From Chloroflexus islandicus (GTDB lineage Bacteria; Chloroflexota; Chloroflexia; Chloroflexales; Chloroflexaceae), in NCBI RefSeq assembly GCF_001650695.1, contig NZ_LWQS01000042.1, positions 1 through 64,000 of the forward strand: a stretch of DNA of 64,000 nt, in the 5' to 3' direction. Both the position numbers and the translations under genes were made by a program. Shown here one piece after another: positions 36,717 through 45,304 of the stretch; positions within the stretch are counted from its first letter, which is position 1; the number at the start of each line of letters is the position of its first letter. Under the pieces are notes generated by a model. The model searched no databases and had not been told where the DNA came from. It saw only the letters and a program-made list of their open reading frames with translations.

Positions 36717-37238
36717 TTACGGTACCTGCCGGATCATCGCGATTTCATCGCACCGATCCTGTTTGAAGCAGGTCGCGCAATCTTGCCAGATTTTGTGCGG
36801 CAGGCGCAGTTTTGGTATTTCACGGAAACCGAGCGAACTGAAAAATCCGACCTGCAAGGTGAGCGTGAAGAGGGTGGGAATGCCCAACTCAATCGCCTCG
36901 GCGAAGAGCGGTTCGACGAGACGGCGGCCAACGCCGCGGCCCTGAAATGCGGGATGCACGGCGACGCTGACCACTTCGGCCAGATCGGCCCACGTGATAT
37001 GCAACGCGGCACAGCCGATCACTTCGCCATCGGCTTCGGCCACATTAAAATTGCGCACCCGGTTGTAGAGCTGATCGAGCGTCTTGGGCAGCATGTCGCC
37101 GCGGGCAGCATAGTAGTTGATAATCTCATAGAGCCGCGGCACGTCGCTCACTCGCGCGCGGCGGATCGATATGGCGGCGTCGGGCCGGATGTGGAGTACC
37201 GGCAGGCTGACTGGCGGTGTGTAGAGCGGGCTGGTCAT
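36717..37238 (-). CDS. argA: N-acetylglutamate synthase-like GNAT acetyltransferase
   Basis: This 173-residue GNAT-fold protein has the acetyl-CoA site VSVAVHPAFQGRGVGRRLVEPLFAEA at about residues 91-116. The C-terminal HKIWQDCATCFKQDRCDEIAMI is the cysteine pattern of the short ArgA proteins that acetylate glutamate in actinobacteria and related groups. It would provide N-acetylglutamate for the first step of arginine synthesis, while ArgJ recycles the acetyl group. It lies 39 bases after argH as the last gene of the operon, which supports the assignment. Confidence 0.82.
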   Translation of the reverse strand: MTSPLYTPPVSLPVLHIRPDAAISIRRARVSDVPRLYEIINYYAARGDMLPKTLDQLYNRVRNFNVAEADGEVIGCAALHITWADLAEVVSVAVHPAFQGRGVGRRLVEPLFAEAIELGIPTLFTLTLQVGFFSSLGFREIPKLRLPHKIWQDCATCFKQDRCDEIAMIRQVP

Positions 37239-37277
37239 AGGTTTCGGTGTCTCATAGGGGGCACAGCAGGCTGTACC

Positions 37278-38666
37278 CTACTCGTCTTCTTCCTCTAAGA
37301 TTTCGTGCCAGCGAGCGCATTGCTCACGGACTCGTTGCGGCGCGGTGCCGCCGTAGCTGGCTTTTTGGGCGACGCTGTGCGCCATATCGAACACAGCATA
37401 GATGCTCGCGTCAAGGCTTGGCTCGACCGCCTGATACTCGCTCAGCGGCAGATGGCGCAGGCTGGTGCCCAGCGCGATCGCGCGCTGCACCAGTTGGCCG
37501 GCTTTGCCGTGGGCAACCCGGAATGGCACGCCACGCCGCACCAGTTCGTCGGCCAAGTCGGTGGCCAGCATTGCATCATCGAGCGCGGCGGCCATCCGCT
37601 CGCGGCGCACGGTCATGGTGGCAATGGCCGCCGCCGCTACTTGCAAACCGAGATCGAGCGTGTCAAAACTGTCAAAGAGCGGCTCTTTGTCCTCTTGCAT
37701 GTCTTTGTTGTACGTGAGCGGCAAGCCTTTCAGCACGGTCAGCAGCGCCACCAGATTGCCCAGCAGCCGGCCGCTCTTGCCGCGCAACAATTCCATACTA
37801 TCAGGATTTTTCTTCTGCGGCATCAGACTTGAGCCGGTACTGTAGGCGTCAGCCAGTTCCACAAAACCAAATTCGCTGCTCGCGTAGAGGATGACATCTT
37901 CGGCCAGCCGGCTGAGGTGAATGCCGGTCAGCGCGCACGCGAAGAGCGTCTCGGCCACGAAGTCGCGGTCGCTGACCGCATCGAGCGAGTTGGCGGCCAG
38001 CTCATCAAATTCGTCGAGCAATTCGGTCAGCCGCTCGCGTTCAACGCCGAGCGAGTTGCCGGCCAGCGCCCCCGCGCCGAGCGGCAACACGCGCATGCGG
38101 GCAATGGCGTCACGCAAGCGGCTGCGGTCGCGGGCAAACATCTCGATGTAGGCCAAGCACCAATGGCCGAACGTGATCGGTTGGGCGCGTTGCAGATGGG
38201 TATACCCCGGCATGAGGGTATCGGCATGTTGTTCGGCTTGGGTGAGCAGCGCTAATTGCAGATCGCGCAGCCGCCGGTCGAGCTGGCGAGCAATGCCGAT
38301 CGTATAGAGGCGCATATCGGTGGCGACCTGATCGTTGCGCGAGCGACCGGTATGCAGTTTGAGCGCGGCGTCGCCGATCAATTCGCGCAACCGGCGTTCG
38401 ACAGCGGTATGGATGTCTTCGTCACTCTCGATCGCGACGAACGTACCGTTAGCGAATTCGGCCCGCACCAGCTCTAAGCCGCGCACCAGCTCGGCATGCT
38501 CGACCTCGCTGATCAGGCCGGCTTGCGCCAAGGCGCTGGCCCACGCGATGCTGCCGGTAATATCAACCTCGGCCAGCCGCCGGTCAAACCGGAACGAGTC
38601 ATTGAACCGGCGCATCTCGGCTGCCGTTGGTTCGCTAAATCTGCCCCCCCAAAGCCGGTGTTCCAT
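37278..38666 (-). CDS. argH: Argininosuccinate lyase
   Basis: This 462-residue protein cleaves argininosuccinate to arginine and fumarate. The fumarase/lyase signature is GSSLMPQKKNPD at about residues 281-292, with a catalytic Ser in the flexible loop. LHTGRSRNDQVATDMRLY and GYTHLQRAQPITFGHW are also family hallmarks. ATG 38666 follows GGAGGAG; the ORF extension to 38726 enters intergenic sequence. The upstream gene ends 22 bases away. Confidence 0.97.
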   Translation of the reverse strand: MEHRLWGGRFSEPTAAEMRRFNDSFRFDRRLAEVDITGSIAWASALAQAGLISEVEHAELVRGLELVRAEFANGTFVAIESDEDIHTAVERRLRELIGDAALKLHTGRSRNDQVATDMRLYTIGIARQLDRRLRDLQLALLTQAEQHADTLMPGYTHLQRAQPITFGHWCLAYIEMFARDRSRLRDAIARMRVLPLGAGALAGNSLGVERERLTELLDEFDELAANSLDAVSDRDFVAETLFACALTGIHLSRLAEDVILYASSEFGFVELADAYSTGSSLMPQKKNPDSMELLRGKSGRLLGNLVALLTVLKGLPLTYNKDMQEDKEPLFDSFDTLDLGLQVAAAAIATMTVRRERMAAALDDAMLATDLADELVRRGVPFRVAHGKAGQLVQRAIALGTSLRHLPLSEYQAVEPSLDASIYAVFDMAHSVAQKASYGGTAPQRVREQCARWHEILEEEDE

Positions 38667-38688
38667 CGACGCTACTCCTCCATTCGGA

Positions 38689-39432
38689 TCACAAAGGTGC
38701 GGTTGCTGTGGTCTGATGAGATTCAATGGTCAAACTGCACCGTACCAGCAATTGCCAGTAGTTAGCGACGAGCGTGCCGGCCACCCGCACAATCTCGTCG
38801 AGCTGATGCGCATTGAGCAACTCTTCGGCCAGTTGCGGCCAATCGCGCGGCTGCAACGGGAACGAAAAACTTTCCGTGATGCCGGCGAAGCGGCGCTGGG
38901 CCGGCCAGCGCCGGTTGATCAAACAGAGCGCAGTGTGCAGCTCGGTAAGCAATGCCGGCGCCAGCAAGACCGCATCGCGCTCGTGGCGGCGCGCGGCAGC
39001 GGCGCGGAGTTCTCCGTAAATGCTGAATACTAGTTGCGGCAGATGCGGCAAGATGCTGCGGTAGAAATCGAGTTCGGCCACGGCGCCGGCCTGCGCCAGC
39101 CATTCGCTGACCTTGTGACCATCGCCGATCAGCGGCTGCAAGGTCGCCAACCAACCCAGCCACTGCGGCCAGCGTAGGTCAGGTGCGCGCACGACTGCCG
39201 TGAGTTCCGCCGCGGCAATGGTATGGATCGTCACCGGCAGATTCTGCACGATGAAGCTGTGCTGGGGGCGCATGACGGCGCTCTCAACCACTGCCAGCAC
39301 CTCAAGCGGATCGAAATCGGTCAGCGGTGCAGGCGGTTCAATCATCCCCGCCACCACCACGACCGTTCCCGGCTGCGCGGCGAGGCGCTGGCACAGCTCA
39401 CGGGCAAGTTGTTGGCGCGCAGTGCGATCCAT
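38689..39432 (-). CDS. Nucleotidyltransferase-fold-like protein in the arginine operon
   Basis: This 247-residue protein has an N-terminal part (about 5-110) that reads like a degenerate nucleotidyltransferase core: VVVVAGMIEPPAPLTDFDPLEVLAVVES has the DxD spacing of the family but lacks the GS motif. The C-terminal part is helical, like the substrate-binding helices of KNTase-type proteins. It may be an inactive relative with a regulatory role. It lies between argJ (33 bases) and argH (22 bases), so co-transcription with arginine genes is very likely. Function is unknown. Confidence 0.6.
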   Translation of the reverse strand: MDRTARQQLARELCQRLAAQPGTVVVVAGMIEPPAPLTDFDPLEVLAVVESAVMRPQHSFIVQNLPVTIHTIAAAELTAVVRAPDLRWPQWLGWLATLQPLIGDGHKVSEWLAQAGAVAELDFYRSILPHLPQLVFSIYGELRAAAARRHERDAVLLAPALLTELHTALCLINRRWPAQRRFAGITESFSFPLQPRDWPQLAEELLNAHQLDEIVRVAGTLVANYWQLLVRCSLTIESHQTTATAPL

Positions 39433-39465
39433 AGCTATCAACCTCTGTCCCGATCCACGGGATGG

Positions 39466-40683
39466 TCACGTCCGGTATTCGGCATTGATCCGCACGTAAT
39501 CGTAGCTAAAATCGCACGTCCAGACCGTGGCGCTCCCGTCGCCGAGACCAAGATCGGCGTCAATCGTAATGTCGGGCACATCGAGCAGCTTATGCGCCGC
39601 CTTCTCGTCGAACGGCAGCGGCAGACCGTTTTCCAGCACCCGCATGCCGCCGAAGTGCAACACCACCCGGTTGGGGTCAACCGTTACCCCAGAGTAGCCA
39701 ATCGCGCACAGCACCCTCCCCCAGTTCGGATCGGCCCCGAACAGCGCCGTCTTGACCAGTGGCGAGCGGGCAATCGTCATCGCCGCTTGCTTAGCCTCAG
39801 CGTTGTTGACGGCGCCGCGCACTGTGATGGTGACAAACCGAGTCGCACCTTCGCCATCGCGCACAATCGCGTGGGCAAGGTGCTGGCACACCGCAGTGAG
39901 GCCGGCTATAAAGGCAGCGCCGGCGGGTGAAGCCAGATCGGTGATCGGCGGCGCACCGCTCACACCGTTGGCCATCACCAGCAACGTGTCGTTGGTGCTG
40001 GTGTCGCCATCGATGCTGATACTGTTAAAGCTCACCTCAAGCACCTGCCGCATCGCCGCATCAAGCACATCGCGCGGCACCGCGGCGTCGGTTGTCACCA
40101 CGGCCAGCATCGTCGCCATATTCGGGTGGATCATCCCCGCGCCCTTCGCCATCCCGCCAATCGTGATCACGTTCCCATCGGGCAACGTCACCGTAACGGC
40201 GCAATGCTTAGGCCGGGTATCGGTGGTCATAATCGCGCGCGCCACGGCCAAGCCGTGATCGGGACTGAGGCGGGTCGCTGCCTCGGCGATCCCGCGGGTG
40301 ATCTTGTCCACTGGCATCGGTACGCCGATGGTTCCAGTTGACATAACAAAAACGCTGTTAGGCGGCAGGTCGAGTGCCTGCTCGACGGCGCGGGCCATCG
40401 CCACGGCAGCCGCATCACCATCGACGCCGGTGCAGGCGTTGGCGTTGCCAGCGTTAATCACCACGGCGCGCAAATCACCGCCCTGCGCCATCAACGCCAT
40501 ATCGTACAGCACCGGCGCCGCTTTCACAGCGTTGGTGGTAAAAACCGCCGCTGCTGTGGCTGGATAATCGCTCACCACCAGCGCCAAATCGTCGCGGTTT
40601 GCGTACTTGATACCGCATGCGGCCACAGCGGCCCGCCAGCCGCGCGGGCTAGCGACGTGTCCATCGGCGAGAAAGCTGATCAT
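39466..40683 (-). CDS. argJ: Glutamate N-acetyltransferase / ornithine acetyltransferase
   Basis: This 405-residue protein moves the acetyl group from N-acetylornithine to glutamate. It is made as a precursor that cleaves itself before the Thr in MATML (T191), preceded by KGAGMIHPN, and that Thr becomes the N-terminal nucleophile of the beta chain. VINAGNANACTG and STGTIGVPMP are other signatures. The ATG at 40683 lies six bases after the upstream phosphatase stop. It is the second gene of the arginine operon. Confidence 0.97.
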   Translation of the reverse strand: MISFLADGHVASPRGWRAAVAACGIKYANRDDLALVVSDYPATAAAVFTTNAVKAAPVLYDMALMAQGGDLRAVVINAGNANACTGVDGDAAAVAMARAVEQALDLPPNSVFVMSTGTIGVPMPVDKITRGIAEAATRLSPDHGLAVARAIMTTDTRPKHCAVTVTLPDGNVITIGGMAKGAGMIHPNMATMLAVVTTDAAVPRDVLDAAMRQVLEVSFNSISIDGDTSTNDTLLVMANGVSGAPPITDLASPAGAAFIAGLTAVCQHLAHAIVRDGEGATRFVTITVRGAVNNAEAKQAAMTIARSPLVKTALFGADPNWGRVLCAIGYSGVTVDPNRVVLHFGGMRVLENGLPLPFDEKAAHKLLDVPDITIDADLGLGDGSATVWTCDFSYDYVRINAEYRT

Positions 40684-40689
40684 ACCGCG

Positions 40690-41388
40690 CTACTCCTCGG
40701 TTGGCACCGGCGAAGCGGGATGCGTGTCTTCCCAACGCACCGACTCGACCGCGCCGATCCCCTGCAAATGAGCGATGTCGTTATAGGCATTGAGCCGCCA
40801 GAGCTGCTGGTTCCGCCGTTCCACCCGTTCCCACCACGTGATGCTGGTATTGCGGGTATGAAAGTCGGTTGGCGGCACCACCAGACTCGGCATGCGGAAG
40901 AAGTGAATGAACGAGCAGTCAATCACACCGCCGTGACAGACCACCACAATCGTCTTGCCCTCGTGCTCGGCAGTAATGCGTGTGAGCGCGCGGCTCACGC
41001 GCAGGGCAAAATCCCCCCAGCTCTCGCCGCCGGGAGCGATCGGGCGCAGCGGGTAACGGTCGAAATCGGGCACCCCAAACAGCGCCCAAGCCTCGTGATT
41101 CGGCATGCCATCAGCCTCGCCGACGCGCAGCTCTTGCACCTCATCATCAAAGATGATCGGCAGGCCCAACGCGGGTTGGATAATCTCGGCGGTCTGGCGG
41201 GCGCGCGGCAAGGTCGACGAGATCAAGACATCGGCCTTAATCTCGCCGCTGGTAGCAAGGCGATCACGCAACCGTTCGGCCTGCGCAATGCCGCGCGGCG
41301 TCAACCCAGCATCGCCGCGCATCCCGGCCACAATCGGCTGAACATTCGCGACGGCTTCCCCGTGACGGATCAGATATAAGTGCGTCAT
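40690..41388 (-). CDS. Histidine phosphatase family protein (phosphoglycerate mutase-like)
   Basis: This 232-residue protein opens with LIRHGEAVAN, the RHG signature whose His is phosphorylated. A later VVCHGGVID has the second catalytic His. It may be a broad phosphatase or cofactor-dependent mutase relative; substrate is unknown. The start at 41388 (MTHLYLIRHGE) is preceded by AGGGAG only two bases away. It is the first protein-coding gene after the arginine-rich leader ORF and is tightly coupled to argJ, which is unusual for this family. Confidence 0.82.
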   Translation of the reverse strand: MTHLYLIRHGEAVANVQPIVAGMRGDAGLTPRGIAQAERLRDRLATSGEIKADVLISSTLPRARQTAEIIQPALGLPIIFDDEVQELRVGEADGMPNHEAWALFGVPDFDRYPLRPIAPGGESWGDFALRVSRALTRITAEHEGKTIVVVCHGGVIDCSFIHFFRMPSLVVPPTDFHTRNTSITWWERVERRNQQLWRLNAYNDIAHLQGIGAVESVRWEDTHPASPVPTEE

Positions 41389-41398
41389 AACTCCCTGC

Positions 41399-41512
41399 GC
41401 TGGCTTGATGCGAATACATAGAAGAAGCCAGCCTGCGCGCTGGCAGTGCTGGCCTGAGAACATCTCGTACAGAAGTGCAGGCGCGGCTAGCCAGATCGCG
41501 CAATGGGCTGGC
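41399..41512 (-). promoter_or_regulatory. Competing stem sequences: candidate attenuator of the arginine operon
   Basis: On the minus-strand transcript the order is GCCAGCC (41512-41506, inside the leader ORF just after the Arg run), GCCAGC (41453-41448), GCCAGC (41444-41439), GGCTGGC (41433-41427), and GCCAGC (41404-41399, next to the phosphatase Shine-Dalgarno). All GCCAGC copies can pair with the single GGCTGGC, so the pairings exclude one another. The 41444-41427 hairpin is followed by UUCUUC. This fits a leader-peptide controlled switch (inference). Confidence 0.5.
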
Positions 41513-41594
41513 GACGGCAACGACGACGGCGACGATGAACCACCGGGTGGCTGCGGTAGGTGTTGGGCAGAACCATCGTATCCATTGCGATCAT
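41487..41594 (-). CDS. Arginine-rich leader peptide of the arg operon (candidate)
   Basis: This is a 35-codon ORF. Its middle reads HRRRRRCRRQ, with seven Arg codons among nine consecutive residues (21-28 region) and nine Arg in total. AAGGAG lies three bases before the first ATG (41594) and 12 before the second (41585). It begins about 23 bases after the predicted transcription start and ends 98 bases before the first gene of an arginine operon. Stalling of the ribosome on the Arg codons would affect the stems listed for 41399-41512. Translation is not proven. Confidence 0.55.
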   Translation of the reverse strand: MIAMDTMVLPNTYRSHPVVHRRRRRCRRQPIARSG

Positions 41595-41623
41595 CGTCTC
41601 CTTGCCTGCAACTATGCTCGCGC

Positions 41624-41652
41624 AGTATACCACAGCCGGCGCGGGGGCGCAA
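41624..41652 (-). promoter_or_regulatory. Promoter of the arginine operon
   Basis: On the minus strand: TTGCGC (41652-41647), a 17-base spacer, TATACT (41629-41624). The -10 is near consensus, the -35 only partly. The predicted start is near 41617, just upstream of the leader ORF. Confidence 0.6.
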
Positions 41653-42063
41653 AGGGTTTCTAGCTGGCATTGTGCGCGGACGGGTCTGTCAGTGCGCGGG
41701 TATTCCCTTGTCAGTGCGCGGGCGGGGAGACCCAAAGCAATCTCCCCCTTCAGCGGAAAGGTTCCGCTCGCGTGCTCGCGGGGGATTGCTTCGCTTCGCT
41801 GCGCTCCGCTCGCAATGACAACCGGGGTGCGGCGCTTTCCCCAAAAACCTTTGCGCTCTCTGCGTTCTCTGCGCCTTTGCACCCTTTGCGGCGTTGCGTT
41901 GGCAGCCCGCGTAGCGGGCCTCGTCATTGTAGCCTGTCCTTCAGGGCCGGGATGGGGAAGCGCCGCGAAGATACCCAAACGACACAAACGATCGCATAGT
42001 TTTTGTGGCTTTTTGTGGCTTTTTGTGGCTATTCATCCCGCGCAGCGGGCGATGGCTGCGCCG
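41653..42063. repeat. Repeat region upstream of the arginine operon
   Basis: Contains an incomplete R3 module (about 41735-41822: GAAAGGTTCCGCTCGCG through CGCAATGACA), R4-like CTTTGCG-rich sequence (41845-41905), and a CCCGCGCAGCGGG / AGCCCGCGTAGCGGG palindrome. An R4 element in plus orientation lies at about 41985-42033 (GTGGCTTTTTGTGGCTATTC). No gene. Confidence 0.7.
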
Positions 42064-43152
42064 CTACGCCCCCCTTGCCTTCGCCGCCGGCAACGCGCGC
42101 GCCAACGCATCTTGGAGGGTGGCAAAGCTCTGGATACCTTGCAAATCAATATTCACTGCTACAAGTGCTTGGGCCACTTCCGGGCGGATGCCGATGAGGC
42201 AGACCTGTGCGCCAAGCAGACGCGCCGCTTGGACGATAGCGATCACGCCTTTGGCAACCGCTTCATCAACAACCGGCACGCCGGTAATATCGATCAACAG
42301 CATCTGCGCGCGCCATTGATCGATAGCGTCAAGCGCCTGTTGATTGATGTCTTCAAGCCGTTGGCGATCAAGCTCACCGATGAGCGGCATGACTAAAATA
42401 TGATCCGTCACCGGCAGAATCGGCACACTTAGGTTGCGGATGACTTCGCGCTGTTGTTCGAGGGCGGCGCGCATCCGTGACTGCTCGTAAAATTGCGCTT
42501 CAAGTTTGTTGACCGTCTGGCGCAAATCGTTGGTGCGTTGGGCGACTTGCTGTTCGAGTCCTTGCTTGATCTGCTGCAACTCGGCGTTAGCTTGTTCGCT
42601 CTGCTGCAACGCGGTTTCTAAACGGATATAGTTTTGCCACAGGAGCAGCAGAATAATAGCTACTACTAACGTGGTAATGAGAATGGTTGGCAGGCCGATC
42701 AGTTCGATAGCAATAGGAGTGAGCGGGCGAAGGTAGACGCCAAGCGAGACAATGATCAAGGTCAACCCGATGGCGCTCATGCTCATGACGCGCGGTACTC
42801 GCCGATCAAGGTATGGTTTAGCCAGCGCGATAATCATAATGGGCCCAAAGATGGAGATCACGAGCAGTTCTGGCGTAACGATTGTGATGAGCAGGGCATA
42901 GGCAGCAATAATCCCGCACATGAGGTAGACAGCGGTTTTGACTTTTCCCTGCCGGTTGAGCCAAAGTGAACCGAGTTGCGCTGCTAGGAAGACCCCGCCG
43001 CCAGCCGCAAGGATAAAGAGTTGTGTCAGTTCAAAGAATGCACCAGCAACAAGAAACACCACAATGGCAATGCTCGTAGCTACGACGGCCCAGATCAGAA
43101 ATTGGTGCAAGGGTTGGCTGCCGCGCGAAACCGCTCCGAGCCAAACTGTCAT
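42064..43152 (-). CDS. Multi-pass membrane protein with C-terminal STAS domain (copy 3)
   Basis: This 362-residue protein has six hydrophobic segments in the first 175 residues, a long coiled-coil (about 180-250) and a STAS domain with VMPLIGELDRQRLEDINQQAL and MLLIDITGVPVVDEAVAKGVIAIVQAARLLGAQVCLIGIRPEVAQ. The Thr/Ser phospho-site following VPVVD is Glu here (DEAVA), which could mimic phosphorylation. ATG 43152 follows GGGGGGAA. It is a paralogue of the proteins at 16648 and 17833 and is adjacent to an M24 peptidase operon without clear linkage. Confidence 0.83.
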   Translation of the reverse strand: MTVWLGAVSRGSQPLHQFLIWAVVATSIAIVVFLVAGAFFELTQLFILAAGGGVFLAAQLGSLWLNRQGKVKTAVYLMCGIIAAYALLITIVTPELLVISIFGPIMIIALAKPYLDRRVPRVMSMSAIGLTLIIVSLGVYLRPLTPIAIELIGLPTILITTLVVAIILLLLWQNYIRLETALQQSEQANAELQQIKQGLEQQVAQRTNDLRQTVNKLEAQFYEQSRMRAALEQQREVIRNLSVPILPVTDHILVMPLIGELDRQRLEDINQQALDAIDQWRAQMLLIDITGVPVVDEAVAKGVIAIVQAARLLGAQVCLIGIRPEVAQALVAVNIDLQGIQSFATLQDALARALPAAKARGA

Positions 43153-43192
43153 AACGATTCCCCCCACTAAAGATCACTCCGCGCTGGTAATT

Positions 43193-44323
43193 TCATGGGA
43201 GCGATCCAGCTTCTACCACAATCAACTCGCGCGGGAAACTGGTCAACGACCGGCTGCCTTCGGCGGTAATCACCACGTCATCTTCGATCCGCACGCCAAA
43301 CCGGCCCGGCAGGTAGATGCCCGGTTCGACGGTGAAGGTTGTACCCGGTAACAGCGGCGTATCGCTGCCAGCGACGATATTCGGTAATTCGTGGGTTTCG
43401 CGGCCAAGCCCATGGCCGGTGCGGTGGACAAACGCCGCGCCGTAGCCGGCGGCCTCGATCACGGTGCGCGCAGCGGCGTCAATCTCCGCGCCGCTGGCGC
43501 CGGGGCGGGCCGCAGCGCGGCCAGCGGCATTAGCCGCTAGCACAATCTCGTAGACGTGGCGCGCTGCTGGTTCTGGCTCACCGATAGCAATCGTGCGGGT
43601 AATATCAGAGTGATAACCGTGATAGACGGCGCCACAATCGATGATGACCAGATCGCCGGGTTGCAAGAGCCGGTCGCTGTTTTCGTGATGCGGGTTAGCC
43701 GCGTTTGGCCCACTCGCTACCATATTGGCAAAGCTTTCGCTGTCGGCTCCTGCCGCTATGATCGCGTCGCTCAGCATCCGCGACAGCGCGCGTTCGCTGA
43801 GGCCGGGACGCACCTGCGCGATGAAGGCGTGCAAGGCCTGCTCGACGATCGCGACTGCCCGTTCCATCAACGCCAACTCTTCAGCGTCTTTGACCATGCG
43901 CAGCTCGCTCAGCAACGGGTCAACGTCGCCAGTCTGCAAACCGGGGGCGACTGTCTCTAGCGCGCGCAGCTCCATCACCCGCATCACCGTATGCTCAACC
44001 GCCAGCGGCTTGGCCAGCGCGCCGGAGCCAAACGCCGCTTCCATGCCCGCGGCGAGTGCCCGCAGCGGCCCTTCAGCATCGCTCCATGCCACATATTGCA
44101 TCGCAAACGGCGCTGCTGCGCGCACCCGCTCCAATTCAAGCTGCGGCACAACCATCACCGGCTGAGCGCCGCTGGCCGGGATCAGCAGCAGGGTCAATCG
44201 CTTGCCGGGGTGAAATTGCAAGCCGGTCAGATAGGCGAGATTGGTGGCCGGCATCAAGGCCGCGCCGGCCCACCCGCCTGCCGCGAGGCGGTCGATCAAC
44301 CGTTCGAGACGTGCTGGCATCAT
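43193..44323 (-). CDS. M24 family metallopeptidase (Xaa-Pro aminopeptidase-like)
   Basis: This 376-residue protein has an N-terminal creatinase-like domain (1-130) and a C-terminal pita-bread metallopeptidase domain. Metal ligands are recognisable in IIDCGAVYHGYHSDITRT (two Asp), HRTGHGLGRETHE (His), FTVEPGIYLP (Glu) and GVRIEDDVVIT (Glu). It removes N-terminal residues before proline or acts on Xaa-Pro dipeptides. Two adjacent ATG codons (44323 and 44320) follow GGGAGG; the second has better spacing. It is the third gene of the FHA - panE - peptidase operon, 12 bases after panE. Confidence 0.9.
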   Translation of the reverse strand: MMPARLERLIDRLAAGGWAGAALMPATNLAYLTGLQFHPGKRLTLLLIPASGAQPVMVVPQLELERVRAAAPFAMQYVAWSDAEGPLRALAAGMEAAFGSGALAKPLAVEHTVMRVMELRALETVAPGLQTGDVDPLLSELRMVKDAEELALMERAVAIVEQALHAFIAQVRPGLSERALSRMLSDAIIAAGADSESFANMVASGPNAANPHHENSDRLLQPGDLVIIDCGAVYHGYHSDITRTIAIGEPEPAARHVYEIVLAANAAGRAAARPGASGAEIDAAARTVIEAAGYGAAFVHRTGHGLGRETHELPNIVAGSDTPLLPGTTFTVEPGIYLPGRFGVRIEDDVVITAEGSRSLTSFPRELIVVEAGSLP

Positions 44324-44335
44324 GGCCTCCCTCGC

Positions 44336-45295
44336 TCAGAATCGCGGCAACTGGCCGCGGGCCGCCAACTCTTGCGGCAACAAGAGTGCATAGAGCATCT
44401 CGTTGACCGGAACCGGCACCCCCACTTCACGGGCCAGCCGTACCAACGCTCCATTCTGGCTCGCCAATTCAGACGGTCTGCCGGCGATGATGTCACGTTG
44501 CAGCGACGCGGTGCCTTCGTAAGGCATACTATCGATAAAGGCCATCATATTTGGCACTGCGTCATCAGGCAGCGCGATTCCGCGCGCATGGGCAACATCA
44601 ACGACCTCTTGCAGGCAGCGCTCAACTAGCGGGCGCGTCTCTGGCAATGACCGCCACACCCCAATCGGGGCGCGCGTTGTGGCACCAAAGCCGCTCCACG
44701 CGCAGATTAACATAAATTTCTGCCACATTGCGACATGAATATCAGCGGGCAGGTTGCCGCGAATGCCGGCGCTCTCAAACGCTGCCTTGATACGCAACAA
44801 GCGCGGCGTCTGCCGGTTATCGAGTTCGCCAAAATCGATCGAGGTCGGGTTAACGCCGGCGTGAACAATCACCCCCGGCGCTTCGCGATACGCAATGATC
44901 CGGCACAGACCGGCCAAGGCGTGTTCACGACCGAGCACTTCGGCCAGCTCGTTAGGCGCGTCAACGCCATTCAGCAGCGGCAGCACCGCCGTGTCAGGGC
45001 CAATCAGCGGGCGGATCATTTCAGCCACTTCGCGCACCTGCCAGCCTTTCACCGCGACAATCACCAGATCGACCGGCCCCACCTCAGCCGGATGATCGGT
45101 TGCTTTCACTTCGGGCAAGGTAAAATCGCCGGCAATGCTGCGCACGCGCAACCCGTGCTGCTGCATCGCCGCCAAATGCTCGCCGCGGGCAATGAAAAAA
45201 ACGTCGTGCCCGGCCTGCGCCAAACGTCCGCCGAAATAGCCGCCAACGCCGCCAACGCCGGCAATCGCAATGCGCATAGGTTCAACAGTAGTCAT
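44336..45295 (-). CDS. panE: 2-dehydropantoate 2-reductase
   Basis: This 319-residue ketopantoate reductase has the Rossmann motif IAGVGGVGGYFGGRLAQAGHDV at about residues 10-31. The central catalytic Lys occurs in WQKFMLICAWSGF and the C-terminal signature is EGTASLQRDIIAGRPSE. It uses NADPH to make pantoate for coenzyme A. Members of the family with other substrates exist, and no other pan gene is nearby, so the exact reaction is likely but not certain. It lies between the FHA gene (9 bases) and the peptidase gene. Confidence 0.86.
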   Translation of the reverse strand: MTTVEPMRIAIAGVGGVGGYFGGRLAQAGHDVFFIARGEHLAAMQQHGLRVRSIAGDFTLPEVKATDHPAEVGPVDLVIVAVKGWQVREVAEMIRPLIGPDTAVLPLLNGVDAPNELAEVLGREHALAGLCRIIAYREAPGVIVHAGVNPTSIDFGELDNRQTPRLLRIKAAFESAGIRGNLPADIHVAMWQKFMLICAWSGFGATTRAPIGVWRSLPETRPLVERCLQEVVDVAHARGIALPDDAVPNMMAFIDSMPYEGTASLQRDIIAGRPSELASQNGALVRLAREVGVPVPVNEMLYALLLPQELAARGQLPRF

Positions 45296-45304
45296 AGGTC
45301 TCAG

